Shown here piece after piece: positions 25,840-34,132 of a DNA stretch of 54,988 nt. The first letter of the stretch is position 1, and every line of letters begins with the position of its first letter. Made by a program: the position numbers and the translations under genes. The DNA lies in assembly GCA_029961105.1 (NCBI GenBank), contig JASBVO010000019.1:1-54988 (forward strand). The letters run 5' to 3'. The notes beneath the pieces are model-generated. The model did not search any database. It saw nothing but the letters and a program-made list of their open reading frames with translations, and was not told the origin of the DNA. The DNA is from Micrococcus sp. (GTDB lineage Bacteria; Actinomycetota; Actinomycetes; Actinomycetales; Micrococcaceae).

Positions 25840-26445
25840 TCACCCCTGGACGTACCCGGAGTCCTCCAGGCCGGCCTCGGGTTCCTCGGAGGGCAGGCCG
25901 TCCGGCCCCTCGAAGGGGATGACCACCGCGTCCCCGGTGGACGGGCTGCCCGTCCAGTACGGGCCCGCCAGGCTGTAGACCACGCACTGGACGGTGCGGT
26001 CCCCGGCGGCCCAGGCCCATTGGGTGGGGCGGAACGTGTACACGTCCCAGTCCGAGGTGTCCCATGGCTCACCGACATAGTCCTCGAACACCTGCCCGTA
26101 ACAGGCGTCCTCATGCTCGGCCCAGAGGTGCTCCTGGTTCCCGTCTCCCGGGAACTCCGCCACGGACTCGGGCAGGGTGACCACGTGGAGCAGTTCGGAG
26201 TCGTGTTCCTCGGCGCAGTCCACGGTGGCCACGGCGTTGCCCTCGTCCTCGAAGCCGTTGAAGCAGTCGCCGACGGCCAGGTCGGTGATGTCGGTGCGGT
26301 CCGGGTTGATCTCCACGCCATAACCCCGGGCGAATTCGTCGACCTCATCGGGCACGGCTGTGCAACCGGCGAGGATCAGCGTGGCGGCCAGGCCGGCGGT
26401 GGCCAGGCCGGACCACGGAAGCGGCCCGCGCCGCGATGATGTCAT
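25840..26445 (-). CDS. Lipoprotein with septum-formation-like domain
   Basis: A 201-aa secreted lipoprotein. Signal peptide residues about 1-27 end in the lipobox LILAGC, giving lipid-anchored Cys. The outer part has four further cysteines (VGDCFNG, VDCAEEHDSE, EDACYGQV, VQCVVYS), the pattern of the actinobacterial septum-formation (PF13845-like) domain. It is acidic overall. The start at 26445 follows TATGCT by 6 nt (leaderless), while the ATG at 26472 lies upstream of that hexamer. The role in the envelope is unproven. Confidence 0.82.
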   Translation of the reverse strand: MTSSRRGPLPWSGLATAGLAATLILAGCTAVPDEVDEFARGYGVEINPDRTDITDLAVGDCFNGFEDEGNAVATVDCAEEHDSELLHVVTLPESVAEFPGDGNQEHLWAEHEDACYGQVFEDYVGEPWDTSDWDVYTFRPTQWAWAAGDRTVQCVVYSLAGPYWTGSPSTGDAVVIPFEGPDGLPSEEPEAGLEDSGYVQG

Positions 26446-26705
26446 GGCTCGAGCATAAGGCCAGATCAGCACCTTATTCTCGGTGGAGGGGCCCGCGCCG
26501 GCTGGTGGCGTTCATCCGTACTCGCGGCCTCTCGCTGGCCCTTCGGGCATGCCGCCGGATGAATTGGAGGTGAACCCACAGGTCGAAAATGTGCAGTCCG
26601 CCACAATTGTGAGCGAGACTTGAAAGGTTGTGTCTGCGGTACCCACCGGAGACCGGGCACACCAGCCAGTTCATCACCCATCAATCACCCAAGGGAAGAG
26701 GCTCC

Positions 26706-28178
26706 GTGAGCGAAACCCCTGAAACTCCCCATCTGCAGCGGGCGCTGTCCAACCGCCACATCCAGTTGATCGCCATCGGCGGGGCCATCGGCACCGGCCT
26801 GTTCATGGGCTCGGGCAAGACCATCTCCGTCGCCGGGCCGTCGGTGATCTTCGTGTACATGATCATCGGCTTCATGCTGTTCTTCGTCATGCGCGCCATG
26901 GGCGAGCTGTTGCTGAGCAATACCAACTACAAGAACTTCGCGGACTTCGCGGGGGACATCCTCGGGCCCTGGGCCGCGTTCTTCACCGGCTGGACGTACT
27001 GGTTCTGCTGGGTCGTCACCGGCATCGCCGACGTCGTGGCGATCGCCCACTACGTGTCCTTCTGGTGGCCCGACCTGCCGCTGTGGATCCCGGCCATCGC
27101 GTGCATCCTGCTGCTGCTGGCGCTGAACCTGCCCACCGTGCGGGCCTTCGGCGAGACCGAGTTCTGGTTCGCGCTGATCAAGATCATCGCCATCCTCGCG
27201 TTGATCGTCGTGGGACTGGGCATGATCATCACCGGCTTCGAGTCCGACGGTACGCGGGCCGCGTTCTCCAACCTCTGGGTGCACGGCGGGATGTTCCCCA
27301 CCGGTTTCATGGGTTTCGTCGCCGGATTCCAGATCGCGGTGTTCGCCTTCGTGGGCATCGAGCTGGTGGGCACCACCGCCGCCGAGGCCAAGGACCCGGA
27401 GAAGAACCTGCCGCGGGCCATCAACTCCATCCCGGTCCGCATACTGCTGTTCTACGTCGGTGCGCTCATCATCCTGATGGCCGTGAAGCCCTGGACCGCC
27501 TACAGCGCCGAGGAGTCCCCCTTCGTGGGCATGTTCGCCCTCGCCGGGCTGGTGGGGGCCGCCGGGGTGGTTAACTTCATCGTCCTGACCTCGGCCACCT
27601 CCTCGGCCAACTCCGGGATCTACTCGACCTCCCGCATGGTCTACGGCCTGGCCCGGGAGGGCGATGCCCCCAAGGCCTTCGGCCGCCTGTCCTCCCGGAA
27701 GGTGCCGAAGAACGCGCTGCTGTTCTCCTGCATGTTCCTGCTGGCCGGCGTCGCCCTGCTGTATGCCGAGGGCGGGGTGGCCGAGGCCTTCACGCTGGTG
27801 ACCACCATCTCCGCGCTGTGCTTCATGTTCGTGTGGTCGATCATCCTGGTCAGCTACCTCGTCTACCGGCAGCGCCGCCCGCATCTGCACGCGGCCAGCA
27901 CGTTCAAGATGCCCGGCGGGTCGTTCATGCCGTACGTGGTCCTGGCCTTCTTCGGCTTCGTGATCTGGGCGCTGACCACCCAGCCGGACACCCTGGCCGC
28001 CCTGCTGTTCACGCCGCTGTGGTTCGTCGCCCTGGGCCTCGGCTACCTGGTGCTGCGCCGCAACCCCGCACACGCCGGCCTGCGTTTCGCGCACGCCGCC
28101 AAGGTGCGGCGGGAGCAGGAGCATCGGGATGCGTTCCTGAGGGGCCCGCAGGAGAAGGAGCCCACCCTCATGTCCTGA
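26706..28178 (+). CDS. APC-family amino acid permease
   Basis: A 490-aa amino acid/proton symporter of the AAT group. Twelve membrane helices; the family signature begins at HIQLIAIGGAIGTGLFMGSG and continues with ELLLSNTNYKNFADFAGDILGPWAAFFTGWTYW read in two parts. It is closest in style to the D-serine/D-alanine/glycine and aromatic permeases, though the substrate cannot be fixed. The start is GTG at 26706 with AAGGGAAGAGG upstream. About 120 nt upstream is a single arm of the palindromic intergenic family (GGTCGAAAATGTGCA) and a CACAATTGTG palindrome that may be an operator. Only 4 nt separate its stop from that of the convergent next gene. Confidence 0.92.
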   Translation: MSETPETPHLQRALSNRHIQLIAIGGAIGTGLFMGSGKTISVAGPSVIFVYMIIGFMLFFVMRAMGELLLSNTNYKNFADFAGDILGPWAAFFTGWTYWFCWVVTGIADVVAIAHYVSFWWPDLPLWIPAIACILLLLALNLPTVRAFGETEFWFALIKIIAILALIVVGLGMIITGFESDGTRAAFSNLWVHGGMFPTGFMGFVAGFQIAVFAFVGIELVGTTAAEAKDPEKNLPRAINSIPVRILLFYVGALIILMAVKPWTAYSAEESPFVGMFALAGLVGAAGVVNFIVLTSATSSANSGIYSTSRMVYGLAREGDAPKAFGRLSSRKVPKNALLFSCMFLLAGVALLYAEGGVAEAFTLVTTISALCFMFVWSIILVSYLVYRQRRPHLHAASTFKMPGGSFMPYVVLAFFGFVIWALTTQPDTLAALLFTPLWFVALGLGYLVLRRNPAHAGLRFAHAAKVRREQEHRDAFLRGPQEKEPTLMS

Positions 28179-28182
28179 CCCG

Positions 28183-28485
28183 CTAGTCCTCAGCCGTGTT
28201 CGGGTCCAGGCGCCGGGCGAGTGTCCTCATCTCGGCGGCACTGTCCAGGGCCTGCCGGGCCGTGCTGAACCCGGCCTCCTCGAGGGCCCGGGCCTCCGCC
28301 TCCATGCGCTCGGCCTGGTGGTACAGGGCGACGGCCGCCAGGGTGCCTTCGCGCCGGTTCAACTGGCCGCGCCGTTCGAGTTCGGCCTTCTCCTCCCGGA
28401 CGTCGCGCACGGTCGACCACGTCAGTAGCGAGGCGACCACGGCGACGAGCAGGATCAGCAGCAGGACAACGAGTGCGGGGAACAT
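28183..28485 (-). CDS. Small membrane-anchored coiled-coil protein
   Basis: A 100-aa hypothetical protein. One N-terminal membrane helix (residues 4-24, Val/Leu-rich) is followed by a charged helical part (VRDVREEKAELERRGQLNRR; EAEARALEEAG) likely to form a coiled coil. GGAGAGG precedes the ATG and TAACGT lies further up as a possible -10. No known domain; function unknown. Confidence 0.75.
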   Translation of the reverse strand: MFPALVVLLLILLVAVVASLLTWSTVRDVREEKAELERRGQLNRREGTLAAVALYHQAERMEAEARALEEAGFSTARQALDSAAEMRTLARRLDPNTAED

Positions 28486-28578
28486 CGGCCTCTCCGGCCT
28501 CGCGGTACAGGGACGTTACCAGTGTCCCGCCCATCGCGCCGTCGCAACAGGGGAGTGCTCGCGCCGGGGGTGGCGGCG

Positions 28579-28708
28579 CAGAGCCGCCGCACCCAGGCGG
28601 CTGGCGCACCGGAGAGCCGCCGCGCCCAGACGGTCGACGCCCCGGTGAGTCAGACGCCCCGGTGAACGCCCGCACCGGGGCTTCAACCGGGGCTTCAACC
28701 GGGGCGTC
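28579..28708. repeat. Nested short tandem repeats
   Basis: Three sets of short repeats stand side by side: AGAGCCGCCGC at 28579 and 28612; GACGCCCCGGTGA at 28635 and 28652; and ACCGGGGCTTCA at 28673 and 28685 with a partial third copy at 28697. The last runs into the 3' end of the monooxygenase gene. Confidence 0.65.
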
Positions 28709-29852
28709 AGCCCCGCAGCGTCACCAGGTTCCCCAGCGCCCGAACGGCCGCATCCCGCGCCCCCGTGTGGCGGGTCCGGTTGCTGATCCGGGCCATCAGT
28801 GCGGAGGCCCGCACGATCCGCTGGGTCGGGCCGCGCCGCGACCGGTCGTAGCGGCGCAGGCCCTCGGCCACGGTGGGCGCGCCCAGCAGGGACTCCGCCA
28901 GCACCAGCCCGTCGGTCAGGGCCTCCCCGCCGCCGCGGCCCAGGTGCGGCAGCATCGCGTGCGCGGCATCCCCGACCAGCACGGTGTTCGCCGCGACATA
29001 GGAGTCCAGGGGCTGTGACCACTTCAGCCGGCGGCGGTCGACCGACCCGGGGGAGACGGCGTCGAGCACGCGCTGCACGCCGGCGTGCCAGCCGGCGAAC
29101 TCGCGGTGCAGCACCGTCAGCGGGTCCTTGGCGCGGGAGCCGGCCTGCTCCAGCGGCAGGCACGCGTACCAGTTGGTGCCGCCCCCCGGGAACGGGCTGG
29201 TCCCGAACAGCAGCCCCGCGCCCCACGTCTCCTCCGCGCCCTCGCTGGGCACCGGCGCCACTCCGCGGAAGGCGACCAGGCCGGCGTCGGACACACGTGC
29301 GTGCGGGAACGCGGCCGCGCGGACCGCGCTGTTGATCCCGTCCGCGCCCACGACGACGTCCGCGGGAGGGGCGGGCGCCTCCGGCCCCACGGCGGTGGAG
29401 TACCGCACGGTGCCCTCCGGCAGGCCGGCGAGCAGCGCCTCGAGCAGCGCCATCCGGGGCACCAGGTGCAGGGCGGCGTTCCGGCCGCGCAGGCTCATCT
29501 CGGCCAGGACGGTGCCGTCGGGCCTCAGGATCCGCCCGCGGGAGACCCTGCCGCTCGCCGGGGCGGTCACCGCCCCGCCGCTCGCCGCGCCGGTCACCAC
29601 CCCGCCAGGCACCGCCCCGGACGTCCCGACGTCGGCACTCACCGGATCGCCGCCGGCTGCGGCCTGGAGCCGCTCGGCGACGCCGAGGGAGAGCAGCGAG
29701 CGCCAGGCCCCGGGCCAGATGCCCAGCTGGGTCCCCGCCGTGGACAGGGACCTCTCGCGCTCCAGGACGGTCACGTCCCAGCCGGCGGCGTGCAGGGCGT
29801 TCGCGGTGGCCAGCCCGGCGATCCCCGCGCCGACGATGGTGGCGGTGTTCAT
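28707..29852 (-). CDS. FAD-dependent monooxygenase
   Basis: A 381-aa flavoprotein hydroxylase of the PHBH/salicylate hydroxylase superfamily. It has the FAD dinucleotide motif GAGIAGLATANAL, the DG-type motif PADVVVGADGINSAVR, and the ribityl-binding LVGDAAHAMLPHLGRGGGEAL. Residues about 75-105 are a Gly/Ala/Val-rich inserted loop. It starts 4 nt after the upstream serine hydrolase stop, so the two are likely one operon. Substrate unknown. Confidence 0.88.
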   Translation of the reverse strand: MNTATIVGAGIAGLATANALHAAGWDVTVLERERSLSTAGTQLGIWPGAWRSLLSLGVAERLQAAAGGDPVSADVGTSGAVPGGVVTGAASGGAVTAPASGRVSRGRILRPDGTVLAEMSLRGRNAALHLVPRMALLEALLAGLPEGTVRYSTAVGPEAPAPPADVVVGADGINSAVRAAAFPHARVSDAGLVAFRGVAPVPSEGAEETWGAGLLFGTSPFPGGGTNWYACLPLEQAGSRAKDPLTVLHREFAGWHAGVQRVLDAVSPGSVDRRRLKWSQPLDSYVAANTVLVGDAAHAMLPHLGRGGGEALTDGLVLAESLLGAPTVAEGLRRYDRSRRGPTQRIVRASALMARISNRTRHTGARDAAVRALGNLVTLRG

Positions 29853-29856
29853 GCGC

Positions 29857-31017
29857 TCATTCTGGCAGGCCGGGCCCGGGCACCAGATCGTGCACCTCCT
29901 CGAAAGCCGCCCACATCAGCTCGTCCGGCTCCACCTGGCTCAGGAAGATGACGATGGTGCCGTCCGGGTCGATGAAGAAGCTGGTGCCCTGGCCGCCGAC
30001 CCAGCCCAGGCGCCCGGGATGGTCACCCGCGGTCACCACGGACAGGCCGTAGCCCCAGCCGGCGGTGTCCCAGAACCCGGGGAGCATGCTCTCGGGGGTC
30101 TTCGCCTGCAGCGTCACCTGGTCTCGGGTCATCTCGGCCACCAGGGCGGGATCCAGGACCTGCCCGCCGCCGTGGCGGCCACCGTCGGCGAGCATCCGGG
30201 CGAAGGCGAGGTAGTCCCGGGCCGTGGAGACGAGCTCTCCGTGGGCGGTGTCGACCGACGGCTCCCCGACGTACCGTCCGCCACCGATCAGTTCGGTCTC
30301 CTGGAGCTCACCATCGATGCGGTGCAGCGCCGCGGGCAGCCGGAAGGCCTTCTCCGGCGGCACCCAGAGGCCCGTGTCCACCATCCCGAGCGGGCCGAAC
30401 AGCACGCGCTCCAGGTGGTCCTGCAGGCTCACGCCGGACATCCGCTGCAGCAGGATCCCAAGCAGGCTGAAGCTGTGGTGGTAGCGGAAGCCCTCCCCGG
30501 GCTGGTGGGCCAGGGGCAGGGTGGCCAGGCGCCGTAGCCATTCATCGGCGCCCACGTTCGCCGGAGGGTCGGGGTGGCCTGAGATCTCCAGCTCCACCAT
30601 GCGCCGGAACAGTGGCGAATCCGTCACCTCCATGCCGTAGCCGCTGCCGTTGACCAGCAGGTCCCGCACGGTGATGTCCCGGATCGCCGGAACGACGTCG
30701 TCCAGTTCGGCACCGGGGGCACGCAGCACCTGGCGGTGGTCGAGTTCGGGCAGCCACCGGTGGACCGGGTCGCCCAGGGACAGGGAGCCCTCCTGCACCG
30801 CGATCAGGGCAGCGGCCGCGGTGATGGGCTTGGTCATGGACTCGATGCGCACGATGGCGTCCGGGGGCATCGGCGGTCCCTCCAGGGACATGGACCCGGC
30901 GCAGACCACCGTCGAGTCCTCCCAGGACTCACCGGGCCGGCTCCCGACGAGCACGGCCCCGGGGAACGTCTCGGCCTCGACGTGCCGCTGCAGGAACCCT
31001 TCGAAGGTCTCGGCCAC
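29857..31017 (-). CDS. Serine hydrolase, class C beta-lactamase family
   Basis: A 386-aa PF00144-type serine hydrolase/esterase. The nucleophile motif SxxK is SMTK (in VRIESMTKPIT). The second motif, usually Y-x-N, reads YHH here (FRYHHSFSLLG), so the Asn is not kept. The start is GTG at 31017, preceded by GGAGGAG. There is no signal peptide, so it is cytoplasmic, which argues for esterase or amidase activity rather than antibiotic resistance. It is coupled with the FAD monooxygenase. Confidence 0.88.
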   Translation of the reverse strand: MAETFEGFLQRHVEAETFPGAVLVGSRPGESWEDSTVVCAGSMSLEGPPMPPDAIVRIESMTKPITAAAALIAVQEGSLSLGDPVHRWLPELDHRQVLRAPGAELDDVVPAIRDITVRDLLVNGSGYGMEVTDSPLFRRMVELEISGHPDPPANVGADEWLRRLATLPLAHQPGEGFRYHHSFSLLGILLQRMSGVSLQDHLERVLFGPLGMVDTGLWVPPEKAFRLPAALHRIDGELQETELIGGGRYVGEPSVDTAHGELVSTARDYLAFARMLADGGRHGGGQVLDPALVAEMTRDQVTLQAKTPESMLPGFWDTAGWGYGLSVVTAGDHPGRLGWVGGQGTSFFIDPDGTIVIFLSQVEPDELMWAAFEEVHDLVPGPGLPE

Positions 31018-31113
31018 GGTCTCCTCCGTCCACCAGCACCGACCACGTCCGAGGAGCGTACCGAGCGCCCCGGCGTGCCGGAAAGCGTGCGGCTGCGCCG
31101 TCCCCGCAACACC

Positions 31114-32310
31114 TCAGCGCGCCCGCAGGTGCGCCCGCCGCCCGGCCACGGCGGCCACCACGAGCACGGCGGCCACCGCGGCGGTGACGCCGAACAGCCC
31201 GGCCCACTGGCCGGCGTCGGCGAAGGGACCCGCGGCCAGGGTACCCACGGCGCTGCCAGCGAACAGGGAGGCAGCGAACAGGGCGACGGCGGTGCCGCGC
31301 AGGGCCGGCAGCACCTCGGTGGCCCAGGCCTGCAGGGAGGTGTGCAGCAGCGCCCACGTCCAGCCGAGCAACAGGGCTGCGGCCACCACGGTGCCCACCG
31401 AGACGTGGATCCCGACGGCGGCGTACCCGGCCACCAGCCCCGCCCCGCCGAGCGCCATGATCGCGGGCCGGGACAGCCGCCGGGCCAGCAGGCGCACGAG
31501 GCGGCTGGAGGCCAGCGTGGACAGTCCGTAGGTGGCCACGGCCAGGCCGGCGGTGGTCGCGTCGAGGCCCTGGTCCTGCAAAGCGGGGGCGAGCAGGGTG
31601 AGGATGCCGAGCACCACGGCGCCCTCGACGAACACCAGCACCATGACCAGTAGCATCCATCGGTCGGACAGCGCGGTGGTGATCGCACGCCACAGCCCGG
31701 TGGGCGCCGGCAGCTCCGGCTCGGACCGGCCCCGCAGCGCGAGCAGGCAGAGGACGGCGAGCACGGGCGGGATGGCGAACATCAGCCGCCAGCCAGCGGT
31801 CTCACCGATGTAGCCCGCCGCCGCGGTGGCCAGGGCCGTCCCGACGGCGACCGCCGACATGTTGTCCGCCAGGGCGGCGTGCCGGTGCGGGCCCGGGACG
31901 GTGTCCCCGATGTACGTGATGGCGGTGGGGATGATCCCGCCGAAGAACGCTCCGGTCAGGGCGCGGGCCACGATCAGCAGGGCAAGGTCCGGGGCCAGGG
32001 CGGAGAGGATCCCGGTGACCGTGGCGCCGAGCAGGGCCACGCGCATCAGTCGCATCCGGCCGTAGCGGTCGGACAAGGTGCCCCAGACCGGCTGCGTGAA
32101 CCCGTAGGCCAGGAAGTAGACGCCGGCCACCGCCAGGGCCTGGGCGAGCGTGGCGCCCAGGTCGGCGGCGAGCACCACCAGCAGCGGGGAGACCGCGAAG
32201 CGGTCGAAGCTGGAGGTGAAGGAGGCCAGCGCGACGCCGGCCGGCGTCCGGGTGGGGTGAGGACCGGCGTCGTGGTCCTCCGGGATGGGCTGCGGGCGGG
32301 GATGGGTCAC
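31114..32310 (-). CDS. MFS transporter (12 TM)
   Basis: A 398-aa major facilitator with twelve helices and motif A GTLSDRYGRMRLMR between helices 2 and 3. The rest resembles DHA1 efflux proteins (ARALTGAFFGGIIPTAITYI). The start is taken as GTG at 32310; TAACTT ends 8 nt before it, and the upstream part of the frame (to 32370) falls in the hairpin before the next gene. Substrate unknown. Confidence 0.85.
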   Translation of the reverse strand: MTHPRPQPIPEDHDAGPHPTRTPAGVALASFTSSFDRFAVSPLLVVLAADLGATLAQALAVAGVYFLAYGFTQPVWGTLSDRYGRMRLMRVALLGATVTGILSALAPDLALLIVARALTGAFFGGIIPTAITYIGDTVPGPHRHAALADNMSAVAVGTALATAAAGYIGETAGWRLMFAIPPVLAVLCLLALRGRSEPELPAPTGLWRAITTALSDRWMLLVMVLVFVEGAVVLGILTLLAPALQDQGLDATTAGLAVATYGLSTLASSRLVRLLARRLSRPAIMALGGAGLVAGYAAVGIHVSVGTVVAAALLLGWTWALLHTSLQAWATEVLPALRGTAVALFAASLFAGSAVGTLAAGPFADAGQWAGLFGVTAAVAAVLVVAAVAGRRAHLRAR

Positions 32311-32354
32311 AACAGGCCAAGTTACGCGATCCCGCCGGTCAGACCGGTCCGCTC

Positions 32355-32407
32355 CCGGGTCGCATTCCATGGGTGCGGCGCCCGCGCACCCATGGAATGC
32401 GACCCGG
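32355..32407. terminator. Perfect 23-bp hairpin
   Basis: Arms 32355-32377 and 32385-32407 are fully complementary (outer CCGGGTCGCATTCCATGG) with a 7-nt loop. It lies just beyond the stop of the glucose dehydrogenase gene (32434, read leftwards) and before the MFS start, so it should end the former transcript. It has no T-tract. Confidence 0.85.
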
Positions 32408-32433
32408 TAACGGTGGTGACGGCAGCGGCGGAC

Positions 32434-33897
32434 TCAGTCCTGGTGGGTGAAGGCGATGATCGCTCCGGGGTCCTCCAGCTGGTCGGTGGCGTCCCCGTCC
32501 TCGCCGCGGGCCAGGCCACCGCTGTCGGTGGCCACGTAGACGGTGTGGCCGTCCTCGGAGACCGCGGTGTCCCGGTAGCGGTTCACCGAGCCCCACAGCT
32601 CCTGGGACTCGCCCAGGGTGCCGTCCTCGGTGACCTCCACGCGGAAGACGACGCCGGCCTTGAGCGTGGTCATCAGCAAGGAGTCCTCCCAGCCGGGGAT
32701 CGCGTCGTCGGCGTAGTAGTCCAGGTTGGACGGGGCGATGGTCGGATAGCAGATGAACCACAGCCCCGAGGACTCGCAGGCGTCCCCTTGGAAGTCGTGG
32801 CCGTCGGGCACGGTGTAGTAGGTGCGCAGCGGCTGGACCATCTCCTCGCGGAACTCGTGCTCGGCGTACTGCGGGACGCTGTCCGGGATGGTGAAGGCGT
32901 CATAGGGCACCTCCTCGCCGCAACCCTCGGCCGCGGACCAGTTGCCGTACACGTAGGCCGCGTCGTCCTGGTAGCCGGCGACGTTGGGCCAGCCGTAGTT
33001 GCCGCCCGGCACGAGCTCGTTGATCTCGTCGTCGCTCTTGGGTCCCTGCTCGGAGGAGTACAGGGTGCCGTCGTCGCCGAACACCAGGCCCTGCGGGTTG
33101 CGGTGGCCGTAGGTGTAGACGTGGCTGCGCACGCCGTCGATCCGGGGATTGTCTCCGGGGATGTCCCCGTCGAGGTCCATCCGCAGCGTCTTGCCCTGGT
33201 AGTGCCACCAGTCCTCGGCGCGGACCTCTTGGCGGGTGGGGAGCGCCTGGGCGAGATTGAGGCGGCAGGCGTTGAGGTCCTGGTTGTTCCCGCGGTCCCC
33301 GATCGTGTAGTAGAGCAGGCCGTCCGGGCCGATCTGCAGGCGACCGGAGTTGTGGTCGTCGCTGGCGGGCATGCCCTCGAGGAGCACCTCGGGGTCGGTG
33401 AGTGCCTCGGCGTCGCTGTCATAGGTGTAGCGGACGATGCGCTGCTGGCGGCCCAGGGCGTCCGTCTCGTCCTCGCCACGGTAGGTGTAGGAGAGGTAGA
33501 CGTACTGGTTCTCGGTCGCACCGCGCTCGAGCAGGTCCGGGTGCAGGGCCATGCCCAGCAGCCCGTCCTGTTCGCCGTCCGTAGCGAGCACGTCGTCGAG
33601 GGTCAGGATGGTGGTCTGCTCGCCCGTCTCCGGGTCGACCTTGGTGACCTCGCCGGTGCTGCGCTCGGTGACCCAGAGCTGGCCGTCCGGACCGTGGATG
33701 ACCTCGAAGGGATTGGCCAGGCCATCAGTGACGATGGTCCGTTCGAAGTCATCGCTCAGGGCCGGGGCCTGCGTACTGCTCCCGCCGCCGTAACCCGGGT
33801 GGAAGGCCTGTGTCTGGCTGGCCGGGGCGGAGGCGGCGAGCCCGAGGATGAGGGGGATGGAGGCCAGTCCGGCGGTGATGGCCGTGGTGTTCTTCAT
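32434..33897 (-). CDS. gdhB: Soluble PQQ-dependent glucose dehydrogenase-like
   Basis: A 487-aa exported quinoprotein; the family oxidises glucose and other aldoses to lactones. It has a signal peptide (about 1-27, AASAPAS). The beta-propeller motifs match Acinetobacter sGDH closely: SGRLQIGPDG, YYTIGDRGNNQ, YGHRNPQGLVFG, SEQGPKSDDEIN, GGNYGWPNVAGY, RYRDTAVS. The match in several blocks supports PQQ use rather than another propeller enzyme. The ATG at 33897 is chosen for its signal peptide; the ribosome site (GAGAGC) is weak. No PQQ synthesis genes are in the window. A 23-bp hairpin follows the stop. Confidence 0.88.
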   Translation of the reverse strand: MKNTTAITAGLASIPLILGLAASAPASQTQAFHPGYGGGSSTQAPALSDDFERTIVTDGLANPFEVIHGPDGQLWVTERSTGEVTKVDPETGEQTTILTLDDVLATDGEQDGLLGMALHPDLLERGATENQYVYLSYTYRGEDETDALGRQQRIVRYTYDSDAEALTDPEVLLEGMPASDDHNSGRLQIGPDGLLYYTIGDRGNNQDLNACRLNLAQALPTRQEVRAEDWWHYQGKTLRMDLDGDIPGDNPRIDGVRSHVYTYGHRNPQGLVFGDDGTLYSSEQGPKSDDEINELVPGGNYGWPNVAGYQDDAAYVYGNWSAAEGCGEEVPYDAFTIPDSVPQYAEHEFREEMVQPLRTYYTVPDGHDFQGDACESSGLWFICYPTIAPSNLDYYADDAIPGWEDSLLMTTLKAGVVFRVEVTEDGTLGESQELWGSVNRYRDTAVSEDGHTVYVATDSGGLARGEDGDATDQLEDPGAIIAFTHQD

Positions 33898-34132
33898 GAT
33901 GGTGGTGCTCTCAACGTGGGCCGGGCGGCCCAGCGGATACCGGTGGGGCGGCGGGCGGTATCGTCCGGGGTCCCGGTGGGCCCGTGGGGGGGCGTGACTT
34001 CCCGAGGGTGGAAGCGGAGGCAGCATGCAGCCCCGAGGATGAGAGGTGCGTGTCACGCTACGCCGGGGGTCCGGGCGAGGCAACGATGTGGCAACGCCGG
34101 GGCAACGGCGCCGGGCGTGCCGGTCCGATGCC

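Noticed and set aside
29857-31017. Secreted beta-lactamase resistance gene
   Set aside because: No signal peptide, the second motif is YHH rather than YxN, and the neighbour is a monooxygenase; an esterase-like role is likelier.
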